From NCBI GenBank assembly GCA_009928665.1, contig SACF01000029.1, forward strand, positions 1-50,147: DNA of 50,147 nt, in the 5' to 3' direction. This DNA comes from Alphaproteobacteria bacterium. GTDB lineage: Bacteria; Bacteroidota; Bacteroidia; Bacteroidales; FEN-979. The position numbers and the translations under genes were made by a program. The notes below the pieces were generated by a model. It was not told the origin of the DNA and made no database searches. It saw nothing but the letters and a program-made list of their open reading frames with translations. Below are positions 44,632 through 50,147 of this stretch, piece by piece (position 1 is the stretch's first letter; the number at the start of each line of letters is the position of its first letter).

Positions 44632-45408
44632 TCATCCGTCGCCAACCTGCTTTTCCGGCAGGTATTGCCAGAACCGTTTCGGCAGCAACTGCCGGTGGAG
44701 TTTCGGATTTTTCCGGTTTTCAATGCTGATCGAATGGTAGTATTCCTTCCACAGTTTACGGAACTGCTTCTCATCCGGGTGGAGGAACCGTTCATCGAGA
44801 TTCCCGGTCAGGACGCTGGCTGGTAATGCTTCGAAGCTGATGCGTTCGATTTCGCCGTTGAGATGGTGAAAACCGAAATTGCGTTTCATGTCATAAACCA
44901 CCCACTCCTGGTCGGCGAAACGATCCCTGAAATGGGCAATACTCACCGGAAGCACGTTGTATTTTGGGGCAAATGAGGCATAATAACTGTTCACAGCAGT
45001 CTGCTGGAACCGTGTGAACATCAGGATCCGGTGCGCCTCGCGCATTACCTTACGGTGGATATTCAACACATCAACGACTACCGGATGTGAAAAATCGGTT
45101 TCGATGTTGTAGTTACTTTCGGTCATGTGGCGGATATACCGGTAGATCAGCTCCGGCGCATCGGGCTGCTCCGAAAGAAAAACCATGTACAACCGGTATG
45201 CCCCTTCACGGGATGTTCGCTCCTTGATCCTTTTCCAGACCCGTTCGGCCTTTTCGGCCTCAGCCGGGATAAAAACCGGGGCATCGAACAGCGTTACCCT
45301 CTGATCCCCTTCACTGACGATCATCTCCGGGATTATCTTAAGCCGGAAACTTTCAAAAACGAGGGTCAGCAATCCATCAAAAGTGCCGTCGAAACTGAGG
45401 ATCTTCAT
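44632..45408 (-). CDS. TIGR03915-type DNA-metabolism protein
   Basis: 258 residues, resembling the family of putative DNA-metabolism proteins that accompany the radical SAM protein encoded upstream at 46838. It has ILSFDGTFDGLLTLVFESF near the N-terminus, a conserved VMREAHRILMFTRFQQT and FAPKYNVLPVSIAHFRDRFADQEWVVYDMKRNFGF segment, and a basic C-terminal part (KRFWQYLPEK). In other genomes the two genes are neighbours; here they are codirectional with a 173-base repeat tract between. A role in DNA repair or base processing is proposed for the pair but not proved. Confidence 0.8.
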   Translation of the reverse strand: MKILSFDGTFDGLLTLVFESFRLKIIPEMIVSEGDQRVTLFDAPVFIPAEAEKAERVWKRIKERTSREGAYRLYMVFLSEQPDAPELIYRYIRHMTESNYNIETDFSHPVVVDVLNIHRKVMREAHRILMFTRFQQTAVNSYYASFAPKYNVLPVSIAHFRDRFADQEWVVYDMKRNFGFHHLNGEIERISFEALPASVLTGNLDERFLHPDEKQFRKLWKEYYHSISIENRKNPKLHRQLLPKRFWQYLPEKQVGDG

Positions 45409-45412
45409 CTTT

Positions 45413-45590
45413 GGAATCAGGCATTATGCATTAGAGAAAAAAGTTCAAGGTTCAAAGCTCAAAGCTCAAATCAGGCATTAGGCATTAGGCATTGGGAATT
45501 AGGCAATAGGCATTAATTCAAAATTTAATTCACTCATTCACTCAATGAATCAGTCATTCAATCATTCAGTCAATCAATCAATCAAAATTC
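45413..45590. repeat. Low-complexity tract of short tandem repeats
   Basis: The spacer between the two DNA-metabolism genes is built of several short units in tandem: GCATTATGCATTAG and (GGCATTA)n at 45470-45520, TTCAAAGCTCAAAGCTCAAA in front of them, and then TCAATCA/TCATTCA-type units to 45590. The last part touches the 3' end of the radical SAM gene (its stop codon is at 45582). Related units occur at 13464 and 22981. No gene is present. Confidence 0.75.
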
Positions 45591-46838
45591 CAGCCTGAGT
45601 TGCACTCCTTCCGTCGCCTTTGGTCCATGGAGGATCAGTTGCCGTACCTTCTCCGGCTTCAGATCCTGGACCGACATTGATGGGCCGATCTCATAACAGG
45701 TAATGAAATACCGTGCCCGTTTCATAGCGACCCCGATCTTCTTCAGGTGTGCCGAATTGAGCCGGCTGTGGCTGCGGGCCGCTACGATCATCCGGGCCGA
45801 TTTCTGGCCGATGCCGGGAACCCGCAGCAGGGTGGCATAGTCGGCCTTGTTGATGTCGACGGGATAAAGCCATGGATTTCGCAGGGCATAAACGGTCTTG
45901 GGATCGAGCGAAAGGTCGAGGTCAGGTTCTTTTTCACTGACCAGCTCATCGACGCTGAAGCCGTAAAACCGCAACAGCCAATCGGCCTGGTAAAGTCGGT
46001 GTTCACGCTGCAGCGGGGGAGAGGCCAGCGCCGGTAACCGGTTGTCGTAGGCGTTAACCGGGATAAAACCCGAATAGTAGACCCGCTTGAGGTTTCGCTT
46101 CTGGTATAACTTTCCAGCCAGGTCGAGGATGGTCCGGTCGTTGTCGTTAGTGGCGCCGATGATCAGTTGCGTGCTCTGACCCGCGGGACTGAACCGGGGC
46201 GCATGGTTCGATTTCCGCCGCTCCTCTTTGTTCTGAAGGATGTGATCGGTTATGGTATGGATCGGCTTCAGGATCGATTCGAAGTTCTTTTCCGGGGCCA
46301 GCAGTTTTAGATTGTTTTCCGACGGAATCTCCATGTTCACACTGAGCCGGTCGGCCCATTGCCCAGCCTCCAGGATCAATGCGCTGCTTGCTCCCGGGAT
46401 CACCTTCAAGTGCACATACCCGTTGAACCGGTGGATCACCCGGAGGTCTTTGACCGCCCTGATCATCTGTTCCATCGTGTAATCCCGGTTGCGGATCACC
46501 CCGGAACTGAGGAACAACCCTTCGATGAAATTCCTCCGGTAAAAACCGATGGTCAGCCCGGTCAATTCCTCCGGGGTAAAGGTCGTTCGCGGCAAATCGT
46601 TGCTGCGGCGGTTGATGCAGTAAGCACAGTCGTAAATGCAGTGGTTACTCATCATGATCTTCAAAAGAGAGATGCACCGGCCGTCTTCCGCAAAGCTGTG
46701 ACAGATCCCCCAGGCCGCGGCGCTGCCGATACCGCCCGGCATGTTGGAACGGCTGGTTCCGCTCGAGGCGCAGGAAACGTCGTATTTGGCCGACTCGGCA
46801 AGGATCTTCAACTTTCCGAATACCTTTTCGCTGATCAT
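45582..46838 (-). CDS. Radical SAM DNA modification/repair protein (TIGR03916 type)
   Basis: 418 residues. The radical SAM motif Cys67-x3-Cys71-x2-Cys74 (HCIYDCAYC) binds the 4Fe-4S cluster that cleaves S-adenosylmethionine. A partial TIM barrel follows, with VNMEIPSENNLKLLAPEK and QSTQLIIGATNDNDRTIL. The C-terminus (about 330-400) has a helix-hairpin-helix DNA-binding segment (LLRVPGIGQKSARMIV). It forms a known pair with the protein at 44632-45408. Proposed role: repair or modification of DNA, possibly by a spore-photoproduct-lyase-like reaction; this remains inferred. Confidence 0.88.
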   Translation of the reverse strand: MISEKVFGKLKILAESAKYDVSCASSGTSRSNMPGGIGSAAAWGICHSFAEDGRCISLLKIMMSNHCIYDCAYCINRRSNDLPRTTFTPEELTGLTIGFYRRNFIEGLFLSSGVIRNRDYTMEQMIRAVKDLRVIHRFNGYVHLKVIPGASSALILEAGQWADRLSVNMEIPSENNLKLLAPEKNFESILKPIHTITDHILQNKEERRKSNHAPRFSPAGQSTQLIIGATNDNDRTILDLAGKLYQKRNLKRVYYSGFIPVNAYDNRLPALASPPLQREHRLYQADWLLRFYGFSVDELVSEKEPDLDLSLDPKTVYALRNPWLYPVDINKADYATLLRVPGIGQKSARMIVAARSHSRLNSAHLKKIGVAMKRARYFITCYEIGPSMSVQDLKPEKVRQLILHGPKATEGVQLRLEF

Positions 46839-47377
46839 TGCTGTATTGATCTGAAATACCCTTATCGTTCTCGCTCACCCATGCTACACTTCGGCTCATT
46901 GAGTTTGCGAAAAATTGCACCCTCACGCGCTCAGTATAACTGCATCTAAGTATTTCTGCGTTCGCAAAATCACAAAGGTTCAGTATACCTGGCCCGATGT
47001 GATTAGATTTTAGTCAATCCGGGCATTCCTAATATATAAAAATTTACGATTGAACATGATTTACGATTGCCAAGATTTACGATTGCCAGGATTTACGATT
47101 TTCGAATGAAAACGAATGACGTATGGATTCCGGATCGACGAATGTTTCTTTCAGATTTTGGTGTTACAGGCTAGTTTCAACACGAAAAAATATAAGCTCA
47201 TATCTTAAGATGATAACTTTAAACCGAAATGCATAATCGTAAATCGTAAATCATGTCAATCGTAAATAGAAATATTTGTCCCCTGCCAACCTAAATTTAA
47301 CACACTCTGAATCTGGGGGATTGGTTATCCATAAGAATTTTAACTATTTTTACTGTTGAATATTTAATCACATTACT
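46839..47377. other. Intergenic region with inverted-repeat element
   Basis: No gene is seen in these 539 bases. They contain the inverted-repeat element at 47042-47267, and the AT-rich stretch from 47270 to 47377 probably holds the promoter of the metallophosphatase gene at 47378, though no complete TTTG/TAnnTTTG pair is visible. Confidence 0.6.
47042..47267. repeat. 226-bp element flanked by inverted ATTTACGATT repeats
   Basis: Four copies of ATTTACGATT begin at 47042, 47059, 47075 and 47091, a period of 16-17 bases. On the right, three inverted copies (AATCGTAAAT) lie at 47235, 47242 and 47258. The outer 26-27 bases on each side (47042-47068 and 47242-47267) are reverse complements apart from one extra A. 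The enclosed 134 bases have no open frame of note. The structure could be a small non-autonomous mobile element or a long hairpin. Confidence 0.75.
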
Positions 47378-49027
47378 ATGGTCCATCATCGCATCTTTAG
47401 TCTTCTGGCGGTTCCGCTGGTTGTTATCTCCTGCCTGTTCCAATTTGCCTGCAGAAAGGGAGAAACCGAATACAAGCTTTATCAGCTCAGCCTTAAACTT
47501 CCGAAACTCGAGTTGAAAAACGGTATATTCTACCCCATCAACACCCGTGAACCCTCCATCGAAATGGTATTCAGCCAACCGATTGATCCTTCCACCGTGG
47601 AAGGGAATATCAGCTTCTCGGATCCTGTGAAAAAGCTTGATACAGCCTGTTCTCTGATCATTACAGGCCGGAGTATCGTATTGAATTTCAATGCCGGGTT
47701 CGAACTGAATGAAGGTTCAAAGTACTTTATCACACTCACTACGAAGCTGAAGTCCCTGTCGGGAGCTTCATTTACCACGAACAGAATCCTTGAATTCAGA
47801 ACCAGTTCGCTGTATGCGGGTAGTGGTACCACCGGCCGTGACGCGATTCTGTGTATCAGCGATATCCACATGGGTGAAGCGCGGGGAATCGCTCAAAATT
47901 ATTGCTGGTTCAGCGAAAACCAAAAAGCGCTGACGGTACTGCTCGATGATGTGATCGCCGGGAAACAGGTACGGGACGTTTTGATCCTGGGCGATTTGTT
48001 TGATGAATGGACCATTCCTTACCGGGATTTGCCTTTCGATACCACTTCAGGAATCCGTAATTCGGTTGATTATTTCAGATCGGTCGCCACTGCCCCCGTG
48101 AATAAGCCGGTCATCGACCGGTTGAGGGCCATTGCATCCGATGGGAACATGAAACTGGTTTACATTCCCGGAAATCACGACATGCTGCTTGACCGTCAGA
48201 CGCTGGAGGAGATCATCCCGGGCGTGATCTGGCAGGCCGACTCCAAAGGACTGGGGAGGTATTCACCTTTACCGGAAATGGTGATGGAACGCGGACACCG
48301 GTACGATTTCTTCTGTTGTCCGCAGCCCCTGATCAATCCGGGCCAAATCCTTCCTCCCGGTTTTTTCGTTTCCCGCTTGGATGCCCAGGGGCTGAAAGAC
48401 CGTATTGCCGCTACCCTAATTGCGAAAAAGGATGCCGCGGCCGGGTTGGAATTTCTTTTGGCATGGACCCTTGCTTATGAATACGTCGTGGTTCAATACT
48501 CGATGACGGTTCATCCCGATTCGGCCAATATTCTGATGACCGGAATCGACGGCATTCCGGGACCCTGTTCCTTCAACGGCATCCGCGACATGTACAATGC
48601 ATCCATCGAAGAAAAATGGCCTGCAACCCAGACGATGAACGGTACACCGGTGCCTATCCCCGTCGCCATGGCTCTTTTAAACAGCATGAGCGATCTTTTC
48701 CTAACTGCGGTATATGAGTACATGTCGCCGCTTGCGCCGGTGAAATACAAAGTGGTGGTTTTCGGACACACCCATGATCCGGTGTTGAAGGTTTATTCCA
48801 ACGGTACAGAACCTGCGGGAATCTATGCCAATTCAGGGTCCTGGATCAACCAGGAACTGAGCTCAAAGCCGGTGCGCACCTACCTGCTCATCTGGCCGGG
48901 ATCGTTTACAGACACGGGCAACGACCGGGTGGGCTTGTACCAGTTCAATGCCGATAACAACAGCGGATCAGAGGAATTCTTTGCCCCGAAACTACTGGAA
49001 CTGCAACAGATTTCTGTAAACCGTTGA
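47378..49027 (+). CDS. Metallophosphatase lipoprotein with N-terminal Ig-like domain
   Basis: 549 residues. A lipoprotein signal peptide has candidate Cys25 (QFAC) followed by RKGE. Residues about 30-150 resemble an SbsA-type Ig-like domain (FSQPIDPSTVEGNISF; LNEGSKYFITLTTKLKSLSG). The calcineurin-like phosphoesterase core follows: Asp162-Ile-His164 (DIHMG), Asp206 (GDLFDEW), Asn266-His267-Asp268 (GNHD), and His464-x-His466 (GHTHDP). All the metal ligands expected of a two-metal centre are present. It is probably an outer-membrane or periplasmic phosphoesterase; the substrate is unknown. It appears monocistronic, with a convergent gene downstream. Confidence 0.88.
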   Translation: MVHHRIFSLLAVPLVVISCLFQFACRKGETEYKLYQLSLKLPKLELKNGIFYPINTREPSIEMVFSQPIDPSTVEGNISFSDPVKKLDTACSLIITGRSIVLNFNAGFELNEGSKYFITLTTKLKSLSGASFTTNRILEFRTSSLYAGSGTTGRDAILCISDIHMGEARGIAQNYCWFSENQKALTVLLDDVIAGKQVRDVLILGDLFDEWTIPYRDLPFDTTSGIRNSVDYFRSVATAPVNKPVIDRLRAIASDGNMKLVYIPGNHDMLLDRQTLEEIIPGVIWQADSKGLGRYSPLPEMVMERGHRYDFFCCPQPLINPGQILPPGFFVSRLDAQGLKDRIAATLIAKKDAAAGLEFLLAWTLAYEYVVVQYSMTVHPDSANILMTGIDGIPGPCSFNGIRDMYNASIEEKWPATQTMNGTPVPIPVAMALLNSMSDLFLTAVYEYMSPLAPVKYKVVVFGHTHDPVLKVYSNGTEPAGIYANSGSWINQELSSKPVRTYLLIWPGSFTDTGNDRVGLYQFNADNNSGSEEFFAPKLLELQQISVNR

Positions 49028-49054
49028 TCTTTGACCGGGGAAATTATCCCACAA

Positions 49055-49128
49055 TTTCATAGCCCGGCCCGGTAAATCCATTCTTCTGCCTTACACCGTG
49101 TCAATCGGCCCGGACTTACGAACCCGAT
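49055..49128 (-). pseudogene. Decayed copy of the 3' end of the gene at 49141
   Basis: The 74 bases just beyond the stop codon of the gene at 49141-49962 resemble that gene's own last codons (49145-49219): GGTAAATCCATTCTTCTG against CGTAAATCCGTTCTTCCA, TTACACCG against TTACACCG, and CCGGACTTACGAACCCG against CCGGACTTCCTGACCCG. The copy is frameshifted and stops early, so it is a degenerate tandem duplication or the remnant of a lost paralog. Confidence 0.6.
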
Positions 49129-49140
49129 GTACCACAATCC

Positions 49141-49962
49141 TTATTTCGATATCCGTTTCCCCGTAAATCCGTTCTTCCACTTTACACCGAGCTGATCAGA
49201 CCGGACTTCCTGACCCGTGAAAGATTTCTGATCATCCGACATGGTGATAACGCCGGTTTTGATATCATCTTCCACATAATTGTTCGACAGGTAATAGAGC
49301 TTATTACCAATACCGAAGCCCAGCATCAGAACAGTCCGGTCGGGCATGGTGTGGGTAGTGATCATAGTTTTATTCCATCCGTTGAAGACATCGGTCGACT
49401 TGTAGCCCTGCAGGGTGTAATATCCGATCAGCGCATCATCGTACCGATCAGCAGTCATGGTTGATTGCTCGTAAATACTGACGCTCCATTTCCCAAGCCA
49501 GGGCTCATTGTTCAGTTTGTCATCGATTTCGATCTCTTTCTTTTTACCCGCGGTATAATTACCGGTGGTGTGTTCAGTGCCATGTTTAAGATAGACATCC
49601 TTCCGGTTTTCCTTCATGATCATAAAACCGTTGCCGGATTCCGGCGCCTCGTTGCTGCCAATAAGCGCTTCGTTCCATTCAAATTCAACGCCGTTGCCTT
49701 TTAACGTTCCTTTAAGTGTTCCGACCAGCAACCCGTTGGAATAGTTATACGTGTAAATTCCTGTTATTGAGGAATCGGAAGCAGGAACAATGATCATCAA
49801 CTCTTTCCGGTATGTCTTATAGAATCCTGCCCAATCGGCCGGTGTAAGTTTAAGATCTTCCTTGTACATACTTTTCGGTTCAAGCTGGAAAAAGGGCTGG
49901 GCAATGCACCAGTTTCCCGCGCCCAGCAGGAGTGCAACCATCAACAGTACCACTTTTTTCAT
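49141..49962 (-). CDS. Secreted protein of unknown function
   Basis: 273 residues from the ATG at 49962, which gives a clear signal peptide (MKKVVLLMVALLLGAGNWC, ending IAQP); a much longer frame upstream overlaps the histidine kinase gene in another frame and is rejected. The mature part is beta-rich: ITGIYTYNYSNGLLVGTLKG, VEFEWNEALIGSN, WLGKWSVSIYEQ, GNKLYYLSNNYVEDD, GVITMSDDQKSFTGQEVRSD. These resemble lipocalin-like or similar small beta-barrel repeats, with two related halves of the form 'G-x-Y-x-x-x-G-x-L-x-G', but I do not recognise a family. It lies downstream of a histidine kinase on the same strand. A degenerate copy of its 3' end follows it. Confidence 0.65.
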   Translation of the reverse strand: MKKVVLLMVALLLGAGNWCIAQPFFQLEPKSMYKEDLKLTPADWAGFYKTYRKELMIIVPASDSSITGIYTYNYSNGLLVGTLKGTLKGNGVEFEWNEALIGSNEAPESGNGFMIMKENRKDVYLKHGTEHTTGNYTAGKKKEIEIDDKLNNEPWLGKWSVSIYEQSTMTADRYDDALIGYYTLQGYKSTDVFNGWNKTMITTHTMPDRTVLMLGFGIGNKLYYLSNNYVEDDIKTGVITMSDDQKSFTGQEVRSDQLGVKWKNGFTGKRISK

Positions 49963-50029
49963 GTTTCTGATTTTTTGGTAAAACAATAGAATAACTAATG
50001 GAATTATATCGGATGAAAGGTAAACCGCG

Positions 50030-50147
50030 CTATTCGCTGGCAGCGGGTTGTTTGGGGCAGCATGTGGGGAGACAGAATTTAACCGTGGTGCCGACATTGA
50101 CCTCCGAATCAATTTCGATGGTTCCGCCATGTTTTTCTATCATTTCA
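50030..50147 (-). CDS. Histidine kinase, C-terminal fragment cut by window edge
   Basis: The frame enters from the right edge and ends at the TAG complementary to 50030-50032. The visible 38 residues read EMIEKHGGTIEIDSEVNVG, then TTVKFCLPTCC and a short Pro/Gln tail. This is the last segment of a HATPase_c domain (the usual 'HGG-x-I-x-x-S-x-x-x-x-G-T-x-F-x-x-x-LP' pattern). It is the end of a sensor kinase whose remainder lies beyond the window; the secreted protein at 49962 follows it on the same strand after 67 bases. Confidence 0.85.
   Translation of the reverse strand, partial: EMIEKHGGTIEIDSEVNVGTTVKFCLPTCCPKQPAASE

Noticed and set aside
45413..45590. CRISPR array
   Set aside because: Repeat units are only 7-10 bases, there are no unique spacers of uniform length, and no cas genes lie nearby.
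47042..47267. CRISPR-like array of ATTTACGATT
   Set aside because: The period is 16-17 bases with 6-7 base interruptions, far below CRISPR dimensions, and the copies face each other in inverted orientation.
49963..50130. Extended N-terminus of the secreted protein at 49962
   Set aside because: The extension overlaps the histidine kinase end in another frame and would bury the signal peptide.

Overview
This window comes from a member of the Bacteroidota, probably an anaerobic or fermentative Bacteroidales-like lineage. The evidence is a SusC/SusD pair, an STN-type TonB receptor with a DUF4249 partner, an ECF sigma/FecR pair, two proteins with type IX secretion (Por) C-terminal sorting domains, a LytTR/LytS two-component system, outer-membrane beta-barrel proteins, and promoters of the Bacteroidota form (TTTG, then TAnnTTTG). 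The species cannot be named from sequence alone. No rRNA, tRNA, CRISPR array, transposase or phage gene was found.

Layout. 1-2914: a divergent pair of beta-barrel genes and a three-gene envelope operon ending in a strong terminator. 3288-7794: an ECF sigma/FecR anti-sigma pair between two paralogous carboxypeptidase-regulatory-like proteins, one of which carries an STN signalling domain but no TonB barrel. 7845-11454: a minus-strand operon (ABC-type ATPase, HypB/CobW-like GTPase, a truncated NifS remnant, a 4Fe-4S protein) divergent from Cys-rich Crp/Fnr and Rrf2 regulators, with a dyad operator between them. 11584-17133: STN-TonB receptor, DUF4249 lipoprotein, LytS-type kinase and LytTR regulator. 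17342-25555: SusC, a four-helix-bundle (23S intervening-sequence family) gene inside inverted repeats, SusD, and a secreted LamG/PNGase F-like protein. 25650-33029: methylmalonyl-CoA decarboxylase, then an RND adaptor and a 1825-residue RND pump/substrate-binding/TolC fusion. 33033-38572: two small secreted proteins, a CarH-type B12 photosensor with a soluble histidine kinase, a Lys/Pro-rich peptide and an S41 peptidase. 38936-44527: a second RND system as three separate genes. 44632-46838: the paired DNA-metabolism and radical SAM proteins (TIGR03915/TIGR03916 types). 47378-50147: a metallophosphatase lipoprotein, a secreted protein with a decayed copy of its own 3' end, and the C-terminus of a second histidine kinase.

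What stands out: (i) the RND/SBP/TolC polyprotein with an internal signal-peptide-like segment; (ii) the B12 light-sensor protein next to an orphan histidine kinase; (iii) the Fe-S/NTPase operon with a broken cysteine desulfurase and a regulator dyad; (iv) a PNGase F-like enzyme with one altered active-site position, attached to a SusCD locus; (v) a family of short intergenic repeats, several in inverted pairs, one of which encloses the four-helix-bundle gene between susC and susD.

All family assignments rest on motifs and sequence resemblance read by eye; no database search was run.
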